DNA of 64,000 nucleotides from Nonomuraea solani (GTDB lineage Bacteria > Actinomycetota > Actinomycetes > Streptosporangiales > Streptosporangiaceae): positions 62,001 through 126,000 of the forward strand of contig NZ_FNVT01000020.1 of NCBI RefSeq assembly GCF_900108335.1, in the 5' to 3' direction. Below are positions 30,849 through 39,476 of this stretch, one piece after another. The translations under genes were made by a program, and so were the position numbers. The notes under the pieces are model-generated. The model was given only the letters and a program-made list of their open reading frames with translations. It searched no databases and was not told the origin of the DNA. Position 1 is the stretch's first letter. Each line of letters opens with the position of its first letter.

Positions 30849-31652
30849 ATGGCCCCTGTCGGCACCACCAACGAGCAGTTCCCCGTCCGCGTCTTCGGCG
30901 GCCCGACCGCCCTCTTCGAATACGGCGGGCTGAGGTTCCTCACCGACCCGACCTTCGACGCGCCCGGCGAGTACCACAGAGAGGGCCGCAGAGAGCTGAC
31001 CAAGACCGCGCCCGCCTCCGGCAGCCCCGCCGACCTGGGCCGCGTCGACGTGGTCCTGCTGTCCCACGACGAGCATCCCGACAACCTGGACAACTCCGGC
31101 CGCGCCCTGCTCGCCGACATCCCGCTCACCCTCACCACGCCCGACGGCGCGAAGCGCCTGGGGAACGGGGCCAAGGGCCTGGCCGACTGGGAACCGGTCG
31201 AGCTCGACCGTCCCGGCGGCGGCACGATCACCGTGACGGGCGTACCCGCTCTCCACGGGCCCGGGGCACGCGAGGAGGTCGAGCCGATCACCGGCCAGGT
31301 CGTCGGATTCGTCCTGACCGGAGAGTGTTTGCCAACGGTCTATGTCAGCGGCGACAACGCCTCGCTCGACCTGGTGAGGGAGATCGCCGAGCGATTCGGC
31401 CCGGTGGACACCGCCATCCTCTTCGCCGGGGCGCCGCGTTTCCCCGTCCTCTTCGACGGTGCCCTGATCGTCCTCGACAGCGCCCAGGCCGCCGAGGCCG
31501 CCAAGATCCTCGGCGCCCGCCGGGTGGTCCCCGTTCACTACGACAGCTGGGCCCACTTCACCGAGGGCCGCGACGACCTGATGGCCGCCTTCTCCGTTGC
31601 CGGCCTGACCGACCGCCTCGACCTGGGCGACCGAGGCGACCTGGCCGGTTGA
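30849..31652 (+). CDS. Metallo-beta-lactamase-fold hydrolase (UlaG-like)
   Basis: 267 residues. A beta-lactamase-like metal fold is indicated by ALFEYGGLRFLTDPTFDAPG, the motif VVLLSHDEHPDNLDNSGR (His, Asp/Glu and His ligands in an altered HxHxDH pattern), VTGVPALHGPG and VVPVHYDSWAHFTEG near the end. Closest in style to UlaG/YycJ-type lactonases or phosphodiesterases. Substrate unknown. ATG at 30849 has GAGGAG 6 bases upstream, which is itself inside an operator box. Divergent from a CGNR regulator. Confidence 0.85.
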   Translation: MAPVGTTNEQFPVRVFGGPTALFEYGGLRFLTDPTFDAPGEYHREGRRELTKTAPASGSPADLGRVDVVLLSHDEHPDNLDNSGRALLADIPLTLTTPDGAKRLGNGAKGLADWEPVELDRPGGGTITVTGVPALHGPGAREEVEPITGQVVGFVLTGECLPTVYVSGDNASLDLVREIAERFGPVDTAILFAGAPRFPVLFDGALIVLDSAQAAEAAKILGARRVVPVHYDSWAHFTEGRDDLMAAFSVAGLTDRLDLGDRGDLAG

Positions 31653-31890
31653 CCACCTCACCCAGACTGACCGTCCCGACCTGGATGGCCCACCTTGATC
31701 AACCGCCCTCGACTTGGGCGGCCGGAGCTGTCCGGCCGGTCGGCCGTCTCGACCCAGGTGACCGTGCCTGGTCGACCATCTCGGCTGGGCCTCCCCGGTG
31801 GTGTCGGCCGGATTCGCTCCACCCATGACCTTGTCGGCCCGCTCTGATGGCGGTGTCCGGCTGGGGCGTGCCTATCGAAAGAACGCTCTT

Positions 31891-33276
31891 GTGACGACTA
31901 CCGTGCCCGCCCGGGCCGAGGACTCCCCGCACCCCCAGGCGCAGCGCCGTACCCTGATCGTCCTGGTCGCCGCTCAGATCCTCAGCGGTGCCGGGCTGGC
32001 GGCCGGTGTGACCGTGGGCACCCTGCTCGCGCAGGACATGCTCGGCTCCACCAGCCTGGCCGGCCTGCCCAGTGCCCTGTCCACGGCCGGATCCGCGCTG
32101 GCGGCGGTCGCCGTCGGGCGCATCTCCCACGCCCGTGGCCGCCGACCCGGCCTCGCCGCCGGTTATCTGGCCGGTGCGGTCGGCAGCGCGGGCATCATCG
32201 CCGCCGCCGTCGCCGACAGCCTCGTCCTGCTGTTTCTGGCGATGTTCGTGTACGGCGCCGGCATGGCCACCAACCTGCAGGCCCGCTACGCCGGCGCCGA
32301 CCTGGCCGCCCCCGCGCACCGGGCCCGTGCCGTGTCCATCGTGCTGGTCGCCACCACCCTGGGCGGCGTAACCGGCCCCAACCTCGCCGCCCCCACCGGC
32401 GAACTGGCGCAAGCCCTCGGCATCCCGTACCTGGCCGGGCCGTTCCTGCTGGCCGGAGTCGCGTACGCGATGGCCACCCTGGTCCTGGCCATCTGGCTGC
32501 GCCCAGACCCTCTCCTGCTGTCCCGCATCCCAGAGGGCCAGAGGTTGGAGGCCAGCCTGCTGGAAAGCCCCGCCCGGGAGGGCCAGGCAAGGGAGGGCCG
32601 CGCCCTGGAGGTCAGCGTCCCCGAGCCCGGCGCGCGAGAGGCCCACGCGAGAAAGATCGGAAGCACCACTGCGGCGCGCCTGCGGTCAAGTGATGCCGAC
32701 GGCAAGCCGGAGCCGGCGATCGGCGGGCGTCGCTCCGGGGTGTTGATCGGCACGCTGGTCATGGTGCTCACCCAGCTCGTCATGGTCGCGATCATGACCA
32801 TGACACCCGTTCACATGGCCGGCCACGGCCACGGCACCGCCGCCTCCGGACTCGTCATCGCCATCCACCTCGGCGCGATGTACCTGCCCTCACCCCTCAC
32901 CGGCTGGCTGGTGGACCGCTACGGCCGCCTCACGATCGCCGCCGCCTCCGGCCTGGTCCTGCTGGCCGCCGGCATCGTCGCCGCCGTCGCCCCCAGCGAC
33001 TCCGTGGCCCTGTTCGCGGTGGCCCTCGCGCTGCTCGGCCTGGGCTGGAACCTCGGCCTCGTCGCCGGTACCGCGATCGTCACCGACGCCGTCCCGACGG
33101 CCACCCGTGCCAAGGCCCAGGGCCTGGTCGACGTCTCCATCGCCATCGCCGGCGCGACCGGCGGCATGGCCTCGGGCCTCGTCGTGGCCGCCGCCGGCTA
33201 CCCGATCCTGGCCATCGCGGGAGGCATTCTGGCCCTGGTCATCGTGCCGGCGGTCGCCGCCACGCGCATCCGCTGA
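31891..33276 (+). CDS. MFS transporter with enlarged central loop
   Basis: 461 residues, about 12 membrane segments (LIVLVAAQILSGAGLAAGVT, GYLAGAVGSAGIIAAAVAD, LVMVLTQLVMVAIMTMTPV, WLVDRYGRLTIAAASGLVLL). The cytoplasmic loop between helices 6 and 7 is extended by about 70 residues and contains degenerate AREG/AREAH/LE repeats, probably a recent expansion of DNA repeats. Motif A-like GRISHARGRRPGLAA is present. Substrate unknown; the family includes drug and metal exporters. GTG at 31891 is the best-supported start though its ribosome site (AAAGAA) is weak. Confidence 0.85.
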   Translation: MTTTVPARAEDSPHPQAQRRTLIVLVAAQILSGAGLAAGVTVGTLLAQDMLGSTSLAGLPSALSTAGSALAAVAVGRISHARGRRPGLAAGYLAGAVGSAGIIAAAVADSLVLLFLAMFVYGAGMATNLQARYAGADLAAPAHRARAVSIVLVATTLGGVTGPNLAAPTGELAQALGIPYLAGPFLLAGVAYAMATLVLAIWLRPDPLLLSRIPEGQRLEASLLESPAREGQAREGRALEVSVPEPGAREAHARKIGSTTAARLRSSDADGKPEPAIGGRRSGVLIGTLVMVLTQLVMVAIMTMTPVHMAGHGHGTAASGLVIAIHLGAMYLPSPLTGWLVDRYGRLTIAAASGLVLLAAGIVAAVAPSDSVALFAVALALLGLGWNLGLVAGTAIVTDAVPTATRAKAQGLVDVSIAIAGATGGMASGLVVAAAGYPILAIAGGILALVIVPAVAATRIR

Positions 33277-33361
33277 CAGGCAGCCGAGGCGCTTGATCGC
33301 CCAGAGACTGACGAGCAGAGCCGAGAGCTGGTCGAGTTGGAAACGAAAACCCGGTCAGTTC

Positions 33362-34108
33362 TCAGATGCGGCGGGCCTTGATCGTCGCCAGCCACTGGTC
33401 GCAGTTGAGGCAGGCCGAGCGCGCCTGCCATTTGGACTTGTCCGTGCTCCAGGTCTGGGCGTGGAAGTGGAGGACGTCCGCGGGAATCTGCGACAGCTCG
33501 GTGAAGGGCGTGCTGAGCAGGTATTCGTTCATCGCGGCGACCTCGCCGCACGCGTTCACCGGCCATTCCTCGAGCTTCTTCACGTCGCTCAGGAGCTTCT
33601 TGATGAGAGGGTGCTGCTTCTTCGCGATACTGAAACCACCGCTGGTGCCCGCCCAGGTCGCGCCGTTCTTGGCGTGCACGATGACGGCGATCACCGTGCC
33701 GACCGCGGCGCCCTTGCCCGTGGCGTACTTTCCGGTGAGGTGGCGTGCCTCCCTGTGGGCGTTGAAGAGCATCTCGTCGCGATGCTTCCGCTCCTTCTCC
33801 TGCGCCAGTATTTTCTCCAGCCGGGCCAGTTCGGTCATGAAGTCTTTCCATGCGCCTTTGGTGTCGTTCAGCGTCAGCCATTCGATCAGGCTGTCCCTGG
33901 CCGCCCCCTCGTCCATGCCGTCCACGACGCGGTTCTCCAGGTTGCGCATCTTGGTGTTGATGGCCTCATAGGGTTCTCGCACCGAGGGCAGGTCCCGTAG
34001 TTCCTTGATGTACGTCTGGAGGACGACGCGGCTTTTCGCGGACCAGGCCTTGAAGCCCTCTTCGGGTATCTGGTCGCCGTAGGTGGGGCCGGTCGGCTGC
34101 ATGGACAT
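33362..34108 (-). CDS. Putative cytidine-deaminase-fold protein (YwqJ/toxin-deaminase-like)
   Basis: 248 residues. The C-terminal 100 residues carry the two zinc motifs of the deaminase superfamily in the toxin-type arrangement: PVNACGEVAAMNEYLL (CxE helix, about residue 184) and SACLNCDQWLATI (CxxC, about residue 233). The preceding strand VGTVIAVIVHAKNGATW fits the central sheet. The N-terminal 120 residues are helical and charged (ARLEKILAQEKERKHRDE, coiled-coil-like) with no signal peptide. Such domains in polymorphic toxins deaminate nucleic acids or proteins. No recognisable immunity or secretion gene is adjacent, so a cytoplasmic or defence role is possible. ATG at 34108 has AGAGG 8 bases upstream. 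Confidence 0.6.
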   Translation of the reverse strand: MSMQPTGPTYGDQIPEEGFKAWSAKSRVVLQTYIKELRDLPSVREPYEAINTKMRNLENRVVDGMDEGAARDSLIEWLTLNDTKGAWKDFMTELARLEKILAQEKERKHRDEMLFNAHREARHLTGKYATGKGAAVGTVIAVIVHAKNGATWAGTSGGFSIAKKQHPLIKKLLSDVKKLEEWPVNACGEVAAMNEYLLSTPFTELSQIPADVLHFHAQTWSTDKSKWQARSACLNCDQWLATIKARRI

Positions 34109-34258
34109 GGTGGCGTTCCTCTCGGTCTGGGCCGGGCGATGAGCTGCCCTTGTCCACCCCCGGATGAGCGTCCCGGCACCGGTGGCACCGAGTATCCGAG
34201 CGGCCGATGAAAGACCGGTTGCCGCCTGATTGAAGCCCCGGCCCAGGCGCGAGATAAG

Positions 34259-34278
34259 GTGAGTAAGTACTTACTCAC
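34259..34278. promoter_or_regulatory. 20-bp perfect palindrome upstream of an NAD(P)-binding protein gene
   Basis: GTGAGTAAGTACTTACTCAC is perfectly self-complementary and ends 17 bases before the start codon at 34296. Size and symmetry match TetR-type operators, but no regulator gene is adjacent; the site would be used in trans. Confidence 0.7.
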
Positions 34279-34295
34279 TGACTGGAGGGCCCACC

Positions 34296-34934
34296 ATGCG
34301 AATCACGGTCTTCGGCGCGACCGGCGGCACCGGTCTGGAGCTCGTACGCCAAGGGCTCGACCGCGCCCACCAGGTCACCGCCGTCGTACGCGACGCGGCC
34401 CGGCTACCCGCCGACGTACGCGAGCGCCTCGACGTCATCGAGGCCGACGTCATGGACCCCGACGCCATCACCCCGGCCGTCAAGGGCCGCGACGCCGTCC
34501 TGAGCGCGCTGGGCGCACGCGACCGGGGCCCCACCACCGTCCACTCCGCCGGCATCGCCTCCATCGGCCAGGCCATGGCCCGGGCCGGGGTGCGGCGGGT
34601 GCTCATGGTCAGTGCCGGCGGCCTGGAGGCCGACGCGGGTGACGGCCCCTTCACCCGGTACGTGCTCAAGCCCCTCATCGTGCAACGCGCGTTCCGCAAC
34701 AGCTACACCGACCTGGCAGAAGCGGAGCGGCTGCTGCGGACCGGCGACCTCGACTGGACGATCGTCCGGCCCGGCCGCCTGACGAACGCCGGGCGCACCG
34801 GCCGCTACCGTACGGCCAGGGACCTCGCGGTGCGCGGCGGTCTGAGCACCACGCGCGCCGACCTGGCCGACTGCATGCTGGACCTGATCGACGACCGAAC
34901 GTCGATCGGGCACGTGATCTCAGTGGCCTCCTAG
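34296..34934 (+). CDS. NAD(P)-binding oxidoreductase (NmrA/BVR-B-like)
   Basis: 212 residues with the dinucleotide loop RITVFGATGGTGLELVRQGL, the acidic IEADVMDPDAITPAVKGRDA stretch, VLMVSAGGLEADAGDG and LDWTIVRPGRLTNAGRTGRY. This pattern is shared by flavin reductase/biliverdin reductase-B-like proteins. Likely a cytoplasmic NADPH-dependent reductase. ATG at 34296 follows GGAGGG. Controlled in all likelihood by a TetR protein at the 20-bp palindrome upstream. Its stop codon overlaps the convergent SWIM gene by 15 bases. Confidence 0.9.
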   Translation: MRITVFGATGGTGLELVRQGLDRAHQVTAVVRDAARLPADVRERLDVIEADVMDPDAITPAVKGRDAVLSALGARDRGPTTVHSAGIASIGQAMARAGVRRVLMVSAGGLEADAGDGPFTRYVLKPLIVQRAFRNSYTDLAEAERLLRTGDLDWTIVRPGRLTNAGRTGRYRTARDLAVRGGLSTTRADLADCMLDLIDDRTSIGHVISVAS

Positions 34935-36053
34935 AAGGGCGGGGTCGCGCTCCGGCGGACCGGCGGGCCACCACTGGTCCTCGCGCCGGGCGAAGGGGTA
35001 CCAGCGGCCGTCGCGCCCGTAGCGCAGTTGCAGGTCGCCGAGGGTCCAGCGGTTGCGCCACGCCTCCGCCTGGGGCGGCTGCTCGCCCTCCCATCCGGCC
35101 GCCAACTGGGCCTGGGCCCTGGCGAGGTCGCGGCGGGGCGGGGTCCAGGCCGTTTCGAGGACGTCGAGGCCGTCGGCGCCGCCGTACCGCCAGGCCGTCA
35201 CGGCGGAGTCGAGACCGAGGTCGAGGTCGTGTTCGGCGGCCAGCCGGACGCGGTCCTGGTATTCGGTCAGCTCCGGCAGGCGGCCGCGCAGCAGCAGCTC
35301 ACGCGCCCGCCCGGCCGCCGAGGCGGCCAGGACGGCGAGCGCGGCGACGTTCACGCCCGGGTTGTCGTCCAGCGCGGGCGGGGTGAAGGCGACGTCGAAC
35401 GGGGGCGGCTCCGGCAGCGGGGCTACGCCGATCGCGAACGCCTCGGCGGCGGGCGTCCCGAGCCGGGAGGGCGGCGGGGCGGGGGCGTCGCGCTGCTGGA
35501 GCGCCTCGATGAGCTCGTCCTCGCCCCGGCCGCGCATCAGCAGGAGCACGAACGGATCGGCGTCCAGCAGCCAGGACACCTGATAGCACAGCGCGGCCGC
35601 GTGCTTGCAGGGGTGCCCCCAGTCGGGGCAGGAGCATTCGGGCTCCAGGTCGCCGACGGCGGGCAGCAGCGGCACGGCGGCGTCCTCGGCGGCCTGGACG
35701 AGGTCGTGCGGCATGTCGCGGTCGAGCAGCGCGGCGATGTGACCGGCCTTGGCGGCGACCTGGTCGAGGAAGCGTTCCCAGGCGGCGTCGGTGAGCTGCT
35801 CGACGCGGACGACGGTGTCGTACTCGCTCTCGGACACGGCGGCGATCCGGCCGGGGCTGACCGTGATGGGGCCGAGCTGACCGGCCTTGGCGTACGTGCG
35901 GCCCTTGCGCAGCAGGCCGTGGTCCAGAGAGGTGTCCTCCATGGCCTTGACCCAGGCGCGCCCCCACCAGGAGGTGGCGAAGCGCGCGCCGGCGCGTTGC
36001 GGGGCGAAGGCGGCGAATCCGCGGGCGGCGGTCATCAAGGCTCCAGAGGTCAT
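34920..36053 (-). CDS. SWIM zinc-finger protein paired with SNF2 helicase
   Basis: 377 residues. The SWIM finger reads CSCPDWGHPCKHAAAL (CxCx(n)CxH, about residues 146-160), a nucleic-acid- or protein-binding zinc site. The N-terminus (FATSWWGRAWVKAMEDTSLD, RLLRKGRTYAKAGQ-like segment) is typical of bacterial SWIM proteins that always accompany an SNF2-family helicase. The rest is helical with Trp-rich C-terminal segments. The start at 36053 overlaps the helicase stop (ATGA); an alternative ATG at 36035 has a better ribosome site (TGGAG). The pair probably forms one DNA-processing complex of unknown role. Confidence 0.9.
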   Translation of the reverse strand: MTSGALMTAARGFAAFAPQRAGARFATSWWGRAWVKAMEDTSLDHGLLRKGRTYAKAGQLGPITVSPGRIAAVSESEYDTVVRVEQLTDAAWERFLDQVAAKAGHIAALLDRDMPHDLVQAAEDAAVPLLPAVGDLEPECSCPDWGHPCKHAAALCYQVSWLLDADPFVLLLMRGRGEDELIEALQQRDAPAPPPSRLGTPAAEAFAIGVAPLPEPPPFDVAFTPPALDDNPGVNVAALAVLAASAAGRARELLLRGRLPELTEYQDRVRLAAEHDLDLGLDSAVTAWRYGGADGLDVLETAWTPPRRDLARAQAQLAAGWEGEQPPQAEAWRNRWTLGDLQLRYGRDGRWYPFARREDQWWPAGPPERDPALLGGH

Positions 36054-38758
36054 CGGAGTTCCACGAGGGCGGAGAGTTCGGCATCGGTCAGCTCGGTGAA
36101 GGCCGCCTCGCCGGAGGCCAGCACGGCGTCGGCGAGCGAGCGCTTGGCCACGAGCATCTCGGCGATGCGATCCTCGATCGTGCCTTCGGCGATGAGGCGG
36201 TGGACCTGTACGGGGCGGGTCTGGCCGATGCGGTAGGCGCGGTCGGTGGCCTGGTCCTCGACGGCGGGGTTCCACCAGCGGTCGAAGTGGATGACGTGGT
36301 CGGCGCGGGTGAGGTTGAGCCCGGTACCGGCCGCCTTGAGCGACAGCAGGAACACCGGCGCGCGACCGTCCTGGAAGCGCTGCACCATCTCCTCGCGGCG
36401 GGGGACGGGGGTGCCGCCGTGCAGGAGCTGGGTGGTGACGCCGCGCGCGGTGAGGTGGCGTTCGAGCAGCCGGGCCATCGCGACGTACTGCGTGAAGACC
36501 AGCACCGCGCCGTCCTCGGCCACGATGGTGTCGACGAGCTCGTCGAGCAGTTCGAGCTTGCCGGAGCGGCCGGGCAGGCGCGGGTCGGCCTCGTGCAGAT
36601 ACTGGGCGGGGTGGTTGCAGATCTGCTTGAGCCCGGTGAGCAGCTTGACGATGAGGCCGCGCCTGGCCATGCCGTGGGCGCCGGCGATCTGGGCCATGAT
36701 CTCGCGGACGACGGCCTCGTACAGGCCGGCCTGCTCGGTGGTCAGGGCGACGGGGCGGTCGGTCTCGGTCTTGGGCGGCAGCTCGGGGGCGATGCCGGGA
36801 TCGCTCTTGCGGCGGCGCAGCAGGAACGGCCCGACCAGCCGGGACAGCCGCTCGGCCGTCGCGCGGTCGCCGGATTCGACCGGTTTGGCCCACCGGGCGC
36901 GGAACCTGCCGAGGCTGCCGAGCAGTCCGGGCGTGCTCCAGTCGAGGATGGCCCACAGTTCCGACAGGTTGTTCTCGACGGGGGTGCCGGTCAGCGCGAC
37001 GCGGGCGGCGGCGGGGATCTCGCGCAGCGCCTTGGCCGTGCCGGAGGCGGGGTTCTTGACGTGCTGGGCCTCGTCGGCGACGAGCAGGTCCCAGGGGTGG
37101 GCGGCCAGGCGGGCGGCGTCCAGGCGCATGGTGGCGTACGTGGTGAGCACGAACCCCTCGTCCGCCAGCGTGCGGTTGGGCCCGTGGTAGCGGTGCACGG
37201 GCACGCCGGGCGCGAACTTGGTGATCTCGCGTTCCCAGTTGCCCAGCAGCGAGGCGGGGCAGACCACGAGCGTGGGGCCGGCGGCGCGGTGCAGGTGGAG
37301 CGCGATCAGTGTGATCGTCTTGCCCAGGCCCATGTCGTCGGCCAGGCAGGCGCCGAGCCCGAGCGAGGTCATCCTGACCAGCCAGCGCAGCCCGGCGAGC
37401 TGGTAGTCGCGCAGGGTGGCGGCCAGGCCCTCGGGCGGGTCGGCGTCGGCCGGTTCGGCCAGGCGTTCGCGCAGCTCGCGCAGCCAGGTGGTGGGTTCGA
37501 CGGGCACCTGTTCGCCCTCGACCTCGACGGTGCCGGTCAGGGCGGCGCCGAGCGCCTCGATCCCGTTGAGGGGTTTGAGGTCGCGCTGGCGGGCCTTGCG
37601 GGCCAGGTCGGGGTCGATGAGCACCCACTGGTCGCGCAGCCGTACGACGGGGCGGTGGGCCTCGGCCAGGTGGTCCATCTCGGCGGCGGTCAGGCGTTCG
37701 CCGCCGAGCGCGAGCTGCCAGTCGAAGCTGGTCAGGTGGGTGCCGCCGAGGAAGGAGGGCATGTCGGAGGGCACGGGGTCGCGGTCGCCGATGACGGCGC
37801 GGGCGCTGAGGCCGCGTACGAGGGATTTGGGCCAGTGCACGTCGATACCGGCGGCGGCGAGCCGGTCGGCGGCGCCGGCCAGGAGCTCTTCGACGTCGCC
37901 GTCGGTGAGGGCCAGCTCATCGGGTACGGCGTTGTCGAGCAGCCGTTCCAGCCGGGGCCAGGCGCGGGTGGCGCGGCGCAGGGCGAGGGTGGTCTCGATC
38001 CTGGCGCGGGGGCCGAAGGCGGGGACGCGGCCCTCCCACAGGTCGGCGGCGTCGGCGACGAGGGAGGGGTCGGCCAGGCTGTGCAACTGGACGACGGCGC
38101 GGAACTCGGCGGCGGCCAGGTCGTCGGCCTCCAGGCGCAGCGACGGCCGTACACCGGCGTCGAGCCCGGCCGACACCTCTTCGGCCCAGCGGCGCAGGTG
38201 GGGCACCTTGACGGGCTTGGCGGCGGCGTAGGCGGTGGTGCCGGTGGCGCGTACGGCGCCGGGTGAGCGCGGCATGGCGTCGGCCACGGCGTCGAGAAAG
38301 GCCCGCAGCAGCGGCTCGGCCTCGGGCAGCAGCCCGCTTTCCGTGATCGGGACGGCGCGCGCCGTGGCGGGCATGGCGGCGGCCAGTTCGCGGATGCGTT
38401 CCAGGTCGGCGGGGTCCAGGGGCCCGGCCCGCCAGGAGTCGTGCTCGCCGGTGGTGACGCCGGGCAGGATCCGGCCGCGGGTGACGAGCTGCAGCGCGAT
38501 CAGCGCCGCCGCGCCCCAGAAGCGCGAGGCGGGGTGGGCCGCCTGGTCGGTACGCGCTCTGGCCAGCGCGGCCACTGCCTCGCCGACGGGCACTAGAGTG
38601 GCGGGAACCTCCCGGATTCGTACGTCGCCGTCGTGCTCCTCGGCCACGGTCACGGTGGACGTGCCGTCGGGGTCGAGGAAGACCAGCCGCCCTGTCCTGG
38701 GCGGGTCGCCGGGTTGGAAGAGGGCCGCGTGCCGTGCCAGATCCGTCAGAAGGGTCAC
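36050..38758 (-). CDS. SNF2-family DEAD/DEAH-like helicase
   Basis: 902 residues. An N-terminal SNF2-associated region of about 400 residues precedes the motor. Motor motifs: Walker A ADDMGLGKTITLIAL, DEAQ box LLVADEAQHVKNP, motif III LTGTPVENNLSELWA, helicase C-domain VFTQYVAMARLLERHL, and motif V-VI LLSLKAAGTGLNLTRA then DQATDRAYRIGQ. It is a DNA-stimulated ATPase that translocates on duplex DNA. The GTG at 38758 (VTLLTDLARHAALF) is chosen because a palindrome and -10-like element end just before it; upstream in-frame sequence is not conserved. The SWIM-domain gene follows with a 4-base overlap. Confidence 0.93.
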   Translation of the reverse strand: MTLLTDLARHAALFQPGDPPRTGRLVFLDPDGTSTVTVAEEHDGDVRIREVPATLVPVGEAVAALARARTDQAAHPASRFWGAAALIALQLVTRGRILPGVTTGEHDSWRAGPLDPADLERIRELAAAMPATARAVPITESGLLPEAEPLLRAFLDAVADAMPRSPGAVRATGTTAYAAAKPVKVPHLRRWAEEVSAGLDAGVRPSLRLEADDLAAAEFRAVVQLHSLADPSLVADAADLWEGRVPAFGPRARIETTLALRRATRAWPRLERLLDNAVPDELALTDGDVEELLAGAADRLAAAGIDVHWPKSLVRGLSARAVIGDRDPVPSDMPSFLGGTHLTSFDWQLALGGERLTAAEMDHLAEAHRPVVRLRDQWVLIDPDLARKARQRDLKPLNGIEALGAALTGTVEVEGEQVPVEPTTWLRELRERLAEPADADPPEGLAATLRDYQLAGLRWLVRMTSLGLGACLADDMGLGKTITLIALHLHRAAGPTLVVCPASLLGNWEREITKFAPGVPVHRYHGPNRTLADEGFVLTTYATMRLDAARLAAHPWDLLVADEAQHVKNPASGTAKALREIPAAARVALTGTPVENNLSELWAILDWSTPGLLGSLGRFRARWAKPVESGDRATAERLSRLVGPFLLRRRKSDPGIAPELPPKTETDRPVALTTEQAGLYEAVVREIMAQIAGAHGMARRGLIVKLLTGLKQICNHPAQYLHEADPRLPGRSGKLELLDELVDTIVAEDGAVLVFTQYVAMARLLERHLTARGVTTQLLHGGTPVPRREEMVQRFQDGRAPVFLLSLKAAGTGLNLTRADHVIHFDRWWNPAVEDQATDRAYRIGQTRPVQVHRLIAEGTIEDRIAEMLVAKRSLADAVLASGEAAFTELTDAELSALVELR

Positions 38759-38760
38759 GG

Positions 38761-38775
38761 CCGTACAGTGTACGG
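38761..38775. promoter_or_regulatory. Palindrome at the SNF2 start codon
   Basis: CCGTACAGTGTACGG is a perfect 15-bp palindrome. On the minus strand it contains TACACT, a -10-like hexamer, 8 bases before the GTG at 38758, suggesting a leaderless, operator-covered promoter. Confidence 0.5.
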
Positions 38776-38858
38776 TACGTTGAGGGTGGGGTTTACCACA
38801 GCAATGTCCGGGCAGCCTCCTCATTCCTGACATATGCGATCTTGAATAGCCTTGACTC

Positions 38859-39476
38859 ATGACTGATTGGCTCGTTGGACTCATGGAAAGCCTCGGGGCG
38901 CCCGGGGCGGGCATCGCCATCGCGTTGGAGAACCTGTTCCCGCCCCTGCCCAGCGAGGTGATCCTGCCCTTGGCGGGCTTCACCGCGGGCATGGGCAAAA
39001 TGGACCTGCTGGACGTCCTGGTGTGGACGACGCTGGGTTCGGTGGTCGGCGCGCTGGCGCTCTATTGGGTCGGAGCCCTGCTGGGCCGCGAGCGCGTGCT
39101 GGCTCTGGCGAGCAAGCTTCCCCTGGTCAAGACGTCCGACATCGAGAAGACCGAGGCCTGGTTCCAGCGCCACGGCCGCAAGACCGTCTTCTTCGGCAGG
39201 ATGATCCCGGTCTTCCGCAGCCTCATCTCCATCCCGGCGGGCGTCGAGCGGATGCCGATGCTCACGTTCACGCTCCTGACCACCGCCGGCAGCCTCATCT
39301 GGAACACCATCTTCGTGATGGCCGGCTACCTGCTGGGCGACAAGTGGGAGCTGGTGGAGACCTACGCCGGCATCGGGTCGAAGGTGGTGATCGGCCTGGT
39401 CGCGCTGGCGATCGTGGTCTTCATCGCGGTCCGGCTGTCCGAGCGGCGCAAGGGGAGGCATGCGAACCGCGGCTGA
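38859..39476 (+). CDS. DedA-family membrane protein
   Basis: 205 residues. Features in order are the N-terminal reentrant region GIAIALENLFPPLPSEVILP, the GFTAGMGKMDLLDVLVW helix, the GSVVGALALYWVGALLGRE segment, the conserved basic motif FFGRMIPVFRSLISIPAG, and the last helices (LIWNTIFVMAGYLLGDKWE and VVIGLVALAIVVFIAV). DedA proteins take part in lipid-carrier (undecaprenyl phosphate) recycling and proton-dependent membrane homeostasis. The 3' end overlaps the start of a sensor kinase by 17 bases, tying it to a two-component system. No ribosome site, so possibly leaderless. Confidence 0.94.
   Translation: MTDWLVGLMESLGAPGAGIAIALENLFPPLPSEVILPLAGFTAGMGKMDLLDVLVWTTLGSVVGALALYWVGALLGRERVLALASKLPLVKTSDIEKTEAWFQRHGRKTVFFGRMIPVFRSLISIPAGVERMPMLTFTLLTTAGSLIWNTIFVMAGYLLGDKWELVETYAGIGSKVVIGLVALAIVVFIAVRLSERRKGRHANRG

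Noticed and set aside
36200..38266. 688-codon plus-strand frame opposite the SNF2 gene
   Set aside because: Gly/Val/Asp-rich repeat-like shadow; SNF2 motifs are unmistakable on the other strand.
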